Made by a program: the position numbers and the translations under genes. Of a stretch of DNA of 41,607 nucleotides, positions 24,846 through 33,789 are shown in pieces. A model generated the notes under the pieces. The model saw nothing but the letters and a program-made list of their open reading frames with translations. It did no database searches and was not told where the DNA came from. Position 1 is the first letter of the stretch. Every line of letters starts with the position of its first letter. Origin of the DNA: Nitrospira sp. (lineage in GTDB: Bacteria > Nitrospirota > Nitrospiria > Nitrospirales > Nitrospiraceae); assembly GCA_029865345.1 (NCBI GenBank), contig JAOUHD010000011.1, positions 1-41,607 of the forward strand. The letters are read 5' to 3'.

Positions 24846-26942
24846 ATGGCAACGGCAATCGAACCGGTAGAACAAACTCAGTTTATCAAGCATCCGGACA
24901 TCGTTATCTCCCTCGGGGTGGTGGCTATTCTCATGGTGATGCTGTTGCCATTGCCACGATTTGTGCTCGATTTGCTGTTGAGTTTCGATATCACCTTGTC
25001 GGTGATTATCTTGCTCGTCGGACTTCAAGTGCGGCGTCCGATCGAGTTCTCAGTGTTTCCATCCATCCTGTTAGTGATCACGTTGTTCCGGCTGTCTCTC
25101 AACATTGCGTCCACACGGCTTATTCTGTTGCATGGCAACGAAGGGGCAGGGGCGGCCGGTGAGGTGATTCGGGCGTTCGGAAACTTCATCGTCGGGGGTA
25201 ATTACACGGTCGGTCTGGTCGTATTCTCGATTCTCGTCATCATTAATTTCGTCGTGGTGACAAAGGGAGCCGGACGTGTCGCCGAGGTTGCCGCCCGCTT
25301 CACATTGGATGCCATGCCCGGAAAGCAGATGAGTATTGATGCGGATCTGAATGCTGGTGTGATCAATGAGGCAGACGCACGCCGCCGCCGCCGAGAAATA
25401 GCAGAAGAAGCGGACTTTTACGGATCGATGGATGGAGCCAGCAAGTTTGTACGTGGCGATGCCATTGCAGCCGTCATTATCGTCTTCGTCAACATCATCG
25501 GCGGATTGGCGATTGGGATTCTGCAACAAGGCATGAGTCCTGGACTGGCGGCTCAAACCTATACCGTGCTGACGGTTGGTGAGGGATTGGTTGCGCAGAT
25601 CCCTGCTCTGATCGTGTCGACTGCCGCCGGTATCGTTGTGACTCGCGCCGCCTCGGACACGGATTTGGGCGGAGAGATGACGCGGCAACTATTGACCTCC
25701 CCCAAACCCGTTGGCATGGCTGCGGGTATTCTTCTTGCGCTTGGATTGGTACCTGGGCTTCCGCATGTGGCGTTCTTGGCATTAGGGAGTGGCCTTGCGT
25801 GGGTCGCTTATCACCTCCATCTGCGCGAGCAGGTTCAAGCAGTTCCCGTACCCACTCCCAGCATGCCCAAGACTGAGGAAGGTCAGACCCGAGTGATCCC
25901 GCTCGATCTTATGGAAGTGCAGGTGGGGTACGGCTTGATAGGTCTTGTCGAGGGAACGCAGGGCACCGCCTTGCTCGATCGGATTAAAGCGCTCCGGCGG
26001 CAATTTGCGGAATCGATGGGCTTTGTCGTCCCTCCCATTCATATACGTGACAATCTCCAGCTGCGTCCGAACGAATACGCCATCATGTTGAAGGGAGTGG
26101 AGGTGGCGAAGGCTGACGTCTTGCCTGGGCATTTGTTAGCGATCGATCCAGGAACTGGTCAACGAGGCTTGGTGCAGGGCATTGCAACCAAGGAGCCTGC
26201 ATTTGGGTTGCCTGCGCTCTGGGTGCCTGAAGAGGCCAGGGAGCAGGCGCAAATGGCGGGGTATACCGTGGTGGATGCGGGCTCGGCAATCGCGACACAT
26301 CTATCCGAGTTGATCAAGCGCCATGGCTCTGAACTGTTGGGAAGGCAGGAGGTGCAAACGCTTTTGGATGAAGTGGGAAAATCGCATCCGAAGTTGGTGG
26401 AGGAGCTCATTCCCACGCTGGTGCCGCTCGGAACAGTCGTCAGGGTTCTCGGAAACTTGCTCAAGGAGGGCATTCCGATTCGAGATCTCCGGTCGATCCT
26501 CGAGGCAATTTCTGATCATGCCACCACCACCAAGGATGCAGAAGTCCTCACAGAGTATGCACGGCAGGCGCTGGCTCGGACAATCACCAAGCAGTATCTA
26601 GCCCCTGACGGTAGTCTGCAGGTCATTACCTTGGATCCCCGGCTAGACCGGTCATTGGCCGAACAAGCCGCGGCATTGCCGCCTGGGGCCATGTTGAACC
26701 TTGACCCCACGCTTTCTCATAAGCTGTTAACTGGTCTCAAGCAGGCCGCCGAACGGGTTGCGGCTCGCGGGCAGCAGCCGATCGTACTCTGTTCGCAGGT
26801 TGTTCGCCGCCATCTCCGTCGACACAGCGATCGTCAGTTGCATGCCGTTCCCGTTATGGGACTCAATGAAGTGGACTCGTTTGTCCGCCTGCAGTCGTTA
26901 GATACGGTCCGCATCGACTTCGAATTTGCGCAGCTATCATAA
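24846..26942 (+). CDS. flhA: flagellar export gate protein FlhA
   Basis: 698 aa. The N-terminal half carries about eight membrane helices and the FHIPEP family signature (RVAEVAARFTLDAMPGKQM, then SIDAD). The C-terminal half (from about residue 350) is the cytoplasmic ring domain that docks chaperones and FliH-FliI-FliJ. TAGGAG lies just before ATG 24846. Confidence 0.97.
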   Translation: MATAIEPVEQTQFIKHPDIVISLGVVAILMVMLLPLPRFVLDLLLSFDITLSVIILLVGLQVRRPIEFSVFPSILLVITLFRLSLNIASTRLILLHGNEGAGAAGEVIRAFGNFIVGGNYTVGLVVFSILVIINFVVVTKGAGRVAEVAARFTLDAMPGKQMSIDADLNAGVINEADARRRRREIAEEADFYGSMDGASKFVRGDAIAAVIIVFVNIIGGLAIGILQQGMSPGLAAQTYTVLTVGEGLVAQIPALIVSTAAGIVVTRAASDTDLGGEMTRQLLTSPKPVGMAAGILLALGLVPGLPHVAFLALGSGLAWVAYHLHLREQVQAVPVPTPSMPKTEEGQTRVIPLDLMEVQVGYGLIGLVEGTQGTALLDRIKALRRQFAESMGFVVPPIHIRDNLQLRPNEYAIMLKGVEVAKADVLPGHLLAIDPGTGQRGLVQGIATKEPAFGLPALWVPEEAREQAQMAGYTVVDAGSAIATHLSELIKRHGSELLGRQEVQTLLDEVGKSHPKLVEELIPTLVPLGTVVRVLGNLLKEGIPIRDLRSILEAISDHATTTKDAEVLTEYARQALARTITKQYLAPDGSLQVITLDPRLDRSLAEQAAALPPGAMLNLDPTLSHKLLTGLKQAAERVAARGQQPIVLCSQVVRRHLRRHSDRQLHAVPVMGLNEVDSFVRLQSLDTVRIDFEFAQLS

Positions 26943-26950
26943 GGTAAGCC

Positions 26951-28282
26951 ATGAAGGTCAAAACATTTCACGCGCTCACCATGCAGGATGCCATGCGCGC
27001 CATCAAGGAAGAACTAGGGCCGGATGCCATCATCTTGTCTGCAAAAGAGGTGCGTGAGGGAGGGCGAGTCGTACAGGCATTCAATCGACCGGTCCTGGAA
27101 GTGATGGCCGCATCCGATCAAGACGTCCAACGGTCCCCTCAGGCGGCAGACAAAGTGTCACATGGTGCCGCGCCTGGGAGACCGTCTAATGAAGAGTCCG
27201 AGGCCACGCCGACTTTTCAACAGACTCTGCATGGGATGCTGAAGCCGAATAGTGAGGCGACGACACCACCCGTCGGTCGGTCCGCCTCGTCGAAGCCATC
27301 ACGAGTGCATGTAAAACCGAATCGTCGTCGACATTTCCGCACCGTCGTGAATGAATTGGGTCGCCTATTGGAGGACTTGTCGCGGGAAAATGTCCGGTCA
27401 ATCGGAAGTCAACCGGTGCCGATGCTGGCCTGGCTGCGCTGCTCGCTGATCGAGCAGGGGATGAATGCTTCCACCGTGGAGTTGCTGATAAACGAGGCGT
27501 GCAAGACGGAGCAAGTGTCCGATCCATACGACGATGAATCGATTCGGCGTGCGCTGCAGCATGAGATCGCCACTCGTGTGCGTACGAGTGAGCCGCTCCA
27601 TAACGGAGAGGGATCTCCCTCAATCGGTCTTCTGATCGGACCCAGTGGAGCTGGGAAGACCGCAGCTGTGGCCAAGCTAGCTTCCTATTATCGTCTCGAG
27701 CAGCGGAGATCGGTCGCCCTCATTACCTTTGATACGAATCGGGAAACTGCGGTGGAGCAGCTGCGTCGGTATGCCAAGGTCGTGGGGGTGCCGTTTGCTT
27801 GCGCCGTGTCAGCTCGACAAGTCCATCAAGGGCTCCGTCGTCATACGCGAGTAGATCTTGTGCTGATCGACATGCCTGGGATCGGACCAGGTGATCTGGC
27901 ATTGGCGAAAGAACTGCGACAGCTGCTTCCACAGGGGGCCGTCACAACTCATCTGGTCCTTCCGGCTTCCAGTAGGGAGCAGGAGCTCTGTCGGATCACG
28001 AGACGCCTCAGTGATCTACCCCAACTGCGTCTTCTGTTCACGAAGCTCGACGAGACGGAATCGTTTGGCACCATCTTTGAAGTTGCGCATCAAACCGGGG
28101 TGCCGCTTTCCTATTGGAGCATTGGACGACGAGTTCCCGGCGATATCGAGGTTGCCTCATCGGAACGTTTGGCGGCGTTGTTGACTGCGGAACGCTCGAC
28201 CAATTCTCAGGTGCTTGTCAATCGGGTAGGTCAATCGTCAGGCGCAATTCCTGCATTAGAAGCGGCAATTCATCACGGATAA
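26951..28282 (+). CDS. flhF: flagellar GTPase FlhF (SRP family)
   Basis: 443 aa. The N-terminal segment (MKVKTFHALTMQDAMRAIKEELGPDAIILS) is the FlhF B domain, followed by a polar linker. The NG domain has the P loop GPSGAGKT (230-237), a G3 region written IDMPGIGPGD and the G4 motif TKLDET. FlhF places flagella at the cell pole, so polar flagellation is likely. The gene starts 8 bases after flhA and is followed by its partner flhG. Confidence 0.93.
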   Translation: MKVKTFHALTMQDAMRAIKEELGPDAIILSAKEVREGGRVVQAFNRPVLEVMAASDQDVQRSPQAADKVSHGAAPGRPSNEESEATPTFQQTLHGMLKPNSEATTPPVGRSASSKPSRVHVKPNRRRHFRTVVNELGRLLEDLSRENVRSIGSQPVPMLAWLRCSLIEQGMNASTVELLINEACKTEQVSDPYDDESIRRALQHEIATRVRTSEPLHNGEGSPSIGLLIGPSGAGKTAAVAKLASYYRLEQRRSVALITFDTNRETAVEQLRRYAKVVGVPFACAVSARQVHQGLRRHTRVDLVLIDMPGIGPGDLALAKELRQLLPQGAVTTHLVLPASSREQELCRITRRLSDLPQLRLLFTKLDETESFGTIFEVAHQTGVPLSYWSIGRRVPGDIEVASSERLAALLTAERSTNSQVLVNRVGQSSGAIPALEAAIHHG

Positions 28283-28301
28283 TCTGGTTGGAGGTCTCGC
28301 T

Positions 28302-29171
28302 ATGCCGTTTGGAACAAGAAGGTCTGTCCTTATGTCGGAGGATCTGAGTCGTGGAGATGGTTCATCCACTCGCGTCATCGCGGTGTCCAGCGGCAAGGGA
28401 GGAGTCGGAAAGTCTAATGTGGTTGCGAACCTTGCGGTTGCACTCACCAGGGTTGGGAAGCGGGTGCTGATTTTGGATGCCGACCTTGGTTTAGGCAATC
28501 TCGATGTCCTCCTGGGGCTAGTTCCGCATCATACGATCGAAGACGTATTGAGAGGCACACATACGCTCGATGAGATCGTGCTCAGTGGCCCAGCGGGTGT
28601 CCATGTGCTTCCGGCCAGTTCCGGTGTTGCCCGTCTGACGGCGCTGACAGAAGCCCAACAGGTGATGATTCAGGAACAGTTGGCCCAGCTCACGTCAGAG
28701 ATGGATGTGCTCTTGATCGATACCGGGGCGGGCATCTCGCCAAATGTCACCTTTTTTGCCTCTGCGGCAGATGAGACGATCATCGTCGTCTCGCCGGAGC
28801 CGACATCGCTCACGGATGCCTATGCGCTGATCAAAATCTTGACCCGCCAGTATCGAGAACGCCGTTTCAAAGTACTGGTGAATCAGGCTAAGAGCCCCCG
28901 TGAAGCGGCTGAAGTGTTCGGGAAGTTGGATGTGGCGGTGGATCATTTTCTTCATGTGGCCGTCGAATTAGTCGGGGCGATCCCTTATGACGACTATGTG
29001 CATTTGGCCGTCATGCAGCAGAAGGCGCTCTGTGAGTTATTCCCAGATGCACCAGCAGCCCAAGCATTTAGGAGGTTGGCACATCAGGTCATTCAGTGGC
29101 CGAGGCCTGGTCTCCCCAAAAGTTCCGTACAGCTTGTTTGGCAACGGGCGGTGACGCCGGCCAGTAACTGA
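28302..29171 (+). CDS. flhG: flagellar number regulator FlhG/FleN (MinD-like ATPase)
   Basis: 289 aa. The deviant Walker A KGGVGKS lies at about residues 32-38, followed by RVLILDADLGLGNLDVLLG and DVLLIDTGAGIS, typical of the MinD/FlhG family. The C-terminal tail (SSVQLVWQRAV) could form the amphipathic membrane-binding helix. FlhG limits flagellar number and, in polar flagellates, can antagonise the FleQ-type activator. The usual N-terminal DQAxxLR motif that stimulates FlhF is not visible; the N-terminus reads MPFGTRRSVLMSEDLSRG. GGAGG precedes ATG 28302. Confidence 0.92.
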   Translation: MPFGTRRSVLMSEDLSRGDGSSTRVIAVSSGKGGVGKSNVVANLAVALTRVGKRVLILDADLGLGNLDVLLGLVPHHTIEDVLRGTHTLDEIVLSGPAGVHVLPASSGVARLTALTEAQQVMIQEQLAQLTSEMDVLLIDTGAGISPNVTFFASAADETIIVVSPEPTSLTDAYALIKILTRQYRERRFKVLVNQAKSPREAAEVFGKLDVAVDHFLHVAVELVGAIPYDDYVHLAVMQQKALCELFPDAPAAQAFRRLAHQVIQWPRPGLPKSSVQLVWQRAVTPASN

Positions 29172-29195
29172 CCAACGATCGGACATGGGAAGATC

Positions 29196-29945
29196 ATGAG
29201 CAAGACTGCTTTACCACACGAGCGAAAATCATTTGCGGCCCAGGGAGCCAGACGCGAAGAGCTGATCAAGGAGTTTGCCCATGTTATTCGCGCGATGGCC
29301 CATCGGCTGGCCTTCCGCCTCCCGGCGTACCTCGACGCGGAGGATCTGATTTCGGTTGGCACCATTGGACTCATGGATGCCATGGATAAGTATGATCCCA
29401 CACGAGAGGCGAAGTTTAAGACTTATGCGGAGTTCAGAATTCGTGGCGCCATGCTCGATGAGATTCGATCGATGGATTGGATCCCGAGATCGGTTCATGA
29501 ACGTATCGGCTTGCTCCAAAAGGCGCACACGATGCTGATGAGCCGATTGGGTCGGCCGCCCCAGGATGAAGAGGTGGCAACAGAACTGAAGATGTCCCTG
29601 GAAGAACTGGATGATTTCATTACAAGGGCCAGAGGGGCGGTGATGATCAGTGTGGACGATTTAGGCCTTCATGAACCAGACGGGCATAAAGTGGTCAAGA
29701 TGTTGGCTGATACGCATACGCCGGATCCCCTGTCCTCATTGGTCAACGAGCGTGAACGTGAAGTGGTCGCCGACGCTATCCACAAGTTGCCGGAAAAAGA
29801 GCGCCTCGTTCTGACCTTGTATTACTACGAGGAGCTTACAATGAAGGAAATCGGAGAGTTGCTAAAGGTCACTGAATCACGGGTTTGCCAAATCCATACT
29901 AAGGCTATCATCCAGCTCAAGGCACACTTGCATAAACCGAGTTGA
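29196..29945 (+). CDS. fliA: RNA polymerase sigma factor FliA (sigma-28)
   Basis: 249 aa. Sigma region 2 (DLISVGTIGLMDAMDKYDP and KFKTYAEFRIRGAMLDEIRS, then DW), region 3 (about 95-150) and region 4 (PEKERLVLTLYYYEELTMKE) are all present in FliA form. It directs late flagellar transcription and is held inactive by FlgM, encoded downstream at 35710. A matching sigma-28 motif lies before csrA. It is the last gene of the fliL operon. Confidence 0.97.
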   Translation: MSKTALPHERKSFAAQGARREELIKEFAHVIRAMAHRLAFRLPAYLDAEDLISVGTIGLMDAMDKYDPTREAKFKTYAEFRIRGAMLDEIRSMDWIPRSVHERIGLLQKAHTMLMSRLGRPPQDEEVATELKMSLEELDDFITRARGAVMISVDDLGLHEPDGHKVVKMLADTHTPDPLSSLVNEREREVVADAIHKLPEKERLVLTLYYYEELTMKEIGELLKVTESRVCQIHTKAIIQLKAHLHKPS

Positions 29946-30548
29946 TTCTATCTGCCGACTGACTCGGCGGGATGCTCGATTGTCAGCGTGGTGAGGCTAT
30001 TCGCGATAGTCTGCGATGACTCGGCTTCAGTTCAGAGTCCTAGAACCCCGTACTACTCTAGACGAGATTTTGACTAGGACCTGGCATAGCCAGGTCCTCA
30101 ATCAGCAATCAAGATGATGCACATGAAGTTCTCACATCATGCGTTGCCACGATTGGAGCAACGATCTATTGCATGGTGGTCTGTCTCAGCAACGGTGTGT
30201 GGCAGAAACATGGGGTGGATGGGGACGACACCGGCCGATTCTGGAATCCAGGCCGACTTCCTAGTGAATGGTCGATTAAATGAAGAGGGGACAGGCTCAT
30301 CGTGGCTGCTCCATTGCCATGATTGACACGACCCGCAGTACGTCCCTTCCCTACAGTTTCGGGTCGGCATGAGGCGTCCCTCACCAGTCACCGCTAGGAA
30401 TAATTTTCACCTTAGTGGGTAGAATCCACCCTCGCAGTATGGCAGGGGGATCCGATACCAGCCTGTTGTTCCACAGCGGAAGTCAGTTCATGCCTGCATT
30501 TGGCTGAGTTCGTGTTCGATATACAGTAATCTCTGCTCGGAACGAATC
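29946..30548. other. gap between fliA and flgF without a recognisable gene
   Basis: About 600 bp with short open frames on both strands but no convincing start signals or family features. It holds the perfect hairpin at 30076-30098, a small inverted repeat CGTTGC/GCAACG at 30142-30163, and ends in the flgF promoter. A small RNA is possible, but no promoter for one was identified. Confidence 0.5.
30076..30098 (+). terminator. perfect hairpin after fliA, probable transcript end
   Basis: A 10-bp stem AGGACCTGGC/GCCAGGTCCT with an ATA loop, about 130 bases after fliA. No T run follows (CAATCAG), so it may be a factor-dependent end, a 3' stabilising stem or a palindromic protein site rather than a classical terminator. 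Confidence 0.5.
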
Positions 30549-30564
30549 TGGCATAAGGGTTGCT
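30549..30564 (+). promoter_or_regulatory. sigma-54 promoter for the flgF operon
   Basis: TGGCATAAGGGTTGCT matches both elements, with GG at 30550-30551 and GC at 30562-30563, exactly 10 bases apart. The start near 30575 gives a leader of about 19 bases with AAAAGGAG before ATG 30594. This is one of the two best sigma-54 matches in the window. Confidence 0.8.
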
Positions 30565-30593
30565 GTCCCTCGAAGGGAAAAGGAGTCGGCAAT

Positions 30594-31364
30594 ATGAATC
30601 GAGGTATCTATTCCGTTTTGTCTGGGGCACTCGCCCATGAACGGCGCATGCAAGTGTTTGCGAACAATATGGCCAATGTGAATACCGCTGGGTTCAAGCA
30701 GGATGAGCAGGCCTTCAAAGCCATATTCCCACGGTACCATTCGGTCGCTCCCACTGGAGGCCGAACTGTGGGATTGGCCCAACAGATCACGGCCAGACCA
30801 TTCGGACCATCTGAGCGTGCGTTTGTCGCACCACATCAGATCAAGACCACATTTGAGCCAGGCCGCATCCGATTGACCGGCAATCCGCTGGACGTTGCTA
30901 TTCAAGGGCAAGGGTTTTTTGAGGTACAGACGCCACAAGGGTCTCGATACACTCGCAATGGCATGCTGTCACTGGATAATCAGCGCCGGCTGGTGACAGG
31001 ACTTGGCTATCCCGTGATGGGGACAAGGGGTGAGATCAAGATTCCTCCAGGAAAATTGGAGATTACGTCACAGGGAGACATCAAAGTCGATGATAAACCT
31101 GTGGCGACAATCAAAGTCATGGAATTTGCGGATGAAGACATGCCGCAGAAGTCGTCGGACGGGCTGTTCTTCTCGGAGAAAGGCACGGTGGGCAAGAATC
31201 CGCAGATTCAGGTTGGGCACATCGAAGAGTCCAACGTCAATTCCATCGGTGAGATGGTGAAGATGCTTCAGGGTATGCGCAACTATGAATCAACGCAAAA
31301 GCTGATTCAATCGCTTGATCGTATGACTGAGGTCACGATTCAAGATGTAGGACGAGTGCTCTAA
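30594..31364 (+). CDS. flgF: flagellar basal-body rod protein FlgF
   Basis: A 256-aa proximal rod subunit. The N-terminal FANNMANVNTAGFKQDEQAF and the C-terminal ESNVNSIGEMVKMLQGMRNYESTQKLIQ are rod-family signatures. The shorter form and position before flgG fit FlgF. It has its own sigma-54 promoter and GGAG site. Confidence 0.92.
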   Translation: MNRGIYSVLSGALAHERRMQVFANNMANVNTAGFKQDEQAFKAIFPRYHSVAPTGGRTVGLAQQITARPFGPSERAFVAPHQIKTTFEPGRIRLTGNPLDVAIQGQGFFEVQTPQGSRYTRNGMLSLDNQRRLVTGLGYPVMGTRGEIKIPPGKLEITSQGDIKVDDKPVATIKVMEFADEDMPQKSSDGLFFSEKGTVGKNPQIQVGHIEESNVNSIGEMVKMLQGMRNYESTQKLIQSLDRMTEVTIQDVGRVL

Positions 31365-31384
31365 GACTGTGAAGCGTCGTTGGT

Positions 31385-31426
31385 CGTTCGTAAACATCAG
31401 CTAGTGTGTTTCACGTTTTACGAACG
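31385..31426 (+). repeat. perfect 10-bp inverted repeat between flgF and flgG
   Basis: CGTTCGTAAA (31385-31394) and TTTACGAACG (31417-31426) flank a 22-base loop in the 84-bp spacer, just before the flgG ribosome site AGGAGG. It could be an RNA stem modulating flgG or a protein-binding palindrome. Confidence 0.45.
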
Positions 31427-31448
31427 GCAAGATACGTAGGAGGATTCC

Positions 31449-32240
31449 ATGATTCGTGCCATGTGGACCGCAGCGACTGGAATGACGGCTCAGCAGATCA
31501 ACGTCGATACGGTCGCCCATAACCTTGCCAACGTCAACACCAACTCCTTTAAACGCAGCCGAGCTGAGTTTGCGGACCTGCTGTATCAGATTCAACGACT
31601 CCCCGGTACCAGCGCCTCCAATGTCGGGGTCTTTCCAGTCGGCATCCAGGTCGGTGCAGGGGTACGCCCAACGACCGTCTCGAAAGAATGGATTCAGGGG
31701 AATATGCGCCAAACGAACAACGAGACGGATTTGGCGATCGATGGAGCAGGGTTTTTTCAAGTCTCCCGTCCTGATGGGACGATCATGTATACCCGAAATG
31801 GATCGTTTAAGCGTGACAATGTGGGCAATCTCGTGACCGGCGACGGCGATCTTCTCAATCCCGTGATTACAATCCCTTCCGGCGCGCTCAAGGTGGATAT
31901 CGGGCAGGACGGTACGGTCTCGGTTTTGCTGCCAGGTGTGACGCAGTCCTCACAAGTCGGGCAAATACAGCTGACACGGTTCGACAATCCTTCTGGGCTG
32001 GTCGCTATGGGGAGCAATCTCTTTATTGATAGCTTTGCTTCTGGCCCTCCCACGCAGGGGACCGGCGGCTTCACCACCGGATTCGGGACGATCCAGCAAG
32101 GATTCTTGGAGAGTTCGAATGTCAATCTCGCCGAAGAAATGGTCAATATGATCATCGCGCAGCGAAGTTACGAGATTAACTCCAAGACGATTCAGGCTTC
32201 CGATGAAATGATGGCCATTGCGAATAATCTCAGACGATAA
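31449..32240 (+). CDS. flgG: flagellar distal rod protein FlgG
   Basis: 263 aa, normal length. It has MIRAMWTAATGMTAQQINVD, the NLANVNTNSFKRSRAEFADLLYQ segment specific to FlgG, and the C-terminal SSNVNLAEEMVNMIIAQRSYE. It builds the distal rod that passes through the P and L rings encoded downstream. TAGGAGG precedes ATG 31449. Confidence 0.97.
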   Translation: MIRAMWTAATGMTAQQINVDTVAHNLANVNTNSFKRSRAEFADLLYQIQRLPGTSASNVGVFPVGIQVGAGVRPTTVSKEWIQGNMRQTNNETDLAIDGAGFFQVSRPDGTIMYTRNGSFKRDNVGNLVTGDGDLLNPVITIPSGALKVDIGQDGTVSVLLPGVTQSSQVGQIQLTRFDNPSGLVAMGSNLFIDSFASGPPTQGTGGFTTGFGTIQQGFLESSNVNLAEEMVNMIIAQRSYEINSKTIQASDEMMAIANNLRR

Positions 32241-32250
32241 GGAGCGGCTC

Positions 32251-33051
32251 ATGTCTAGGGTTTGGCTGATCATGATCATGCTCCTTTCATCTGTAGTCTT
32301 CGACGTGACGACATCACGTGCGGGGCCTAGTGGTGGGTCTCGGCCCATCCCGTCGGCGTCCCGAGGTCCGATTCATCAGGCCACCGACACCGTTGTGGAC
32401 CGACCGGCTGTCAGCGAGGTCAGTCCTGATCTAATTCGGAAGGCCATTCAGAAACATCTAGAGAGGGAATGGGCGCACAAGGTTAAGACGGTACATGTGA
32501 CGGTGTTGGAGCCCGCAGATCCGGTGATGATTCCCGGCGGGACGGTGGAGCTGCAAGTTACTCCCAACTCTCTGGAAGAAGGTCTAGGACGGCGGATGTT
32601 TCATGTGGAGGCGGTGGCAAACGGGAAATCTCGGAAAACGATTCAGGTCGTTGCTGATATTGCGGCGATGATCGATGCGGTTGTTGTCACCCGCTTTCTG
32701 AAGGCCGATGAACTGATTGATATGAGCGATCTAAAGACGGTCGGACTGCGGGTTCATCAGGTGAACCATCCCTTCATGACCGATCAAGGAGAGGTCATCG
32801 GAAAGAGCGCATCACGGCCTCTTCCGCCCGAGACACCGCTACGCCCAGCCTTTATAAAGCCTCCATTGGTGATCAAGAAGGGTGATCGAGTCCTCATCGA
32901 GGCGCGGCGTGGAGGCCTGTCGATTCGTGCGAATGGCGTGACGAAAGCGAACGGACAAGTCGGACAGACCGTCACGGTCACCAATCTGGATTCCGGCAGG
33001 GAACTAAGAGCCAAAGTGGTGGCTCCAAATCTTGTTGAGGTGGAGTTCTAA
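32251..33051 (+). CDS. flgA: flagellar P-ring assembly chaperone FlgA
   Basis: 266 aa. A signal peptide (VWLIMIMLLSSVVFDVTTSRA) is followed by the periplasmic SAF-type domain, with VVTRFLKADELIDMSDLK and KPPLVIKKGDRVLIEARRGGL, as in FlgA. It helps FlgI assemble around the rod. AAGGAG six bases before ATG 32251 fixes the start; upstream frame extension enters flgG. Confidence 0.92.
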   Translation: MSRVWLIMIMLLSSVVFDVTTSRAGPSGGSRPIPSASRGPIHQATDTVVDRPAVSEVSPDLIRKAIQKHLEREWAHKVKTVHVTVLEPADPVMIPGGTVELQVTPNSLEEGLGRRMFHVEAVANGKSRKTIQVVADIAAMIDAVVVTRFLKADELIDMSDLKTVGLRVHQVNHPFMTDQGEVIGKSASRPLPPETPLRPAFIKPPLVIKKGDRVLIEARRGGLSIRANGVTKANGQVGQTVTVTNLDSGRELRAKVVAPNLVEVEF

Positions 33052-33058
33052 CTGAATC

Positions 33059-33775
33059 GTGGCAGAGAACACCATGCACTTTCACCGTAATCTGTCTTTT
33101 TATATGGCCGTACGTAGCCTGGTCATCACCATCGCACTGCAAGGATGTTCAAGCCCGCCGAGCCCGTCGAGCAAGGTGACTGTGCCGCTGCTCCCTCCTC
33201 CAAAGACGCTTGGCTCGCTCTGGCAGGAAGAAAATGGACGAGCCTATCTCTATGAGGACATGCGTGCCATGCGGATCGGGGATATTCTGACCGTGAAAAT
33301 CTCCGAAGTTCATAAAGGGTCAAAGTCAGCCGATACGGCGGTTCAACGGGATTCGACGATTAAGAACAGCATGGTCGGCAGCGGTATGGGATATATCGGG
33401 CTTCCAGGGATCCGCTTCAGCGATGAAACAAAGCGTGGATTCGGAATCAATGCGAACGCCAATAACAAGTTCGATGGGAAAGGTTCCACCAATCGTGAAG
33501 GCACATTGACAGGGACCATCTCTGCGATCGTGACAGAGGTGCTTCCCAACGGGGATCTTCGGATCGAGGGACGGCGTGAGGTCAGCGTCAACAGTGAAAA
33601 ACAGCTGATGACGATCGGTGGGATTGTCCGGCGTGTCGATGTGGATACCAAGAATACAGTAGCCTCAAGTGCCATTGCGGACGCTAAAATCGAATACTCA
33701 GGCCTGGGTGTGCTGGACGATGTGCAGCGACCCGGGTGGTTTATCCGTATTCTCAATTGGGTCTATCCGTTCTGA
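33059..33775 (+). CDS. flgH: flagellar L-ring protein FlgH (lipoprotein)
   Basis: About 238 aa. A signal segment ends in ALQGC, a lipobox-like site with Q at -2, giving an outer-membrane lipoprotein. The mature part has SLWQEENGRAYLYEDMRAMRIGDILTV, GTLTGTISAIVTEVLPNGDL and IEGRREVSVNSEKQ, the FlgH core. The start is GTG 33059 or ATG 33074; neither has a strong ribosome site. Confidence 0.94.
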   Translation: MAENTMHFHRNLSFYMAVRSLVITIALQGCSSPPSPSSKVTVPLLPPPKTLGSLWQEENGRAYLYEDMRAMRIGDILTVKISEVHKGSKSADTAVQRDSTIKNSMVGSGMGYIGLPGIRFSDETKRGFGINANANNKFDGKGSTNREGTLTGTISAIVTEVLPNGDLRIEGRREVSVNSEKQLMTIGGIVRRVDVDTKNTVASSAIADAKIEYSGLGVLDDVQRPGWFIRILNWVYPF

Positions 33776-33789
33776 GGAGAAGAGGGACT

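Noticed and set aside
30114..30391. Short frames on both strands in the fliA-flgF gap
   Set aside because: No ribosome sites and no recognisable protein features; overlapping frames on opposite strands are typical of non-coding DNA of this GC content.
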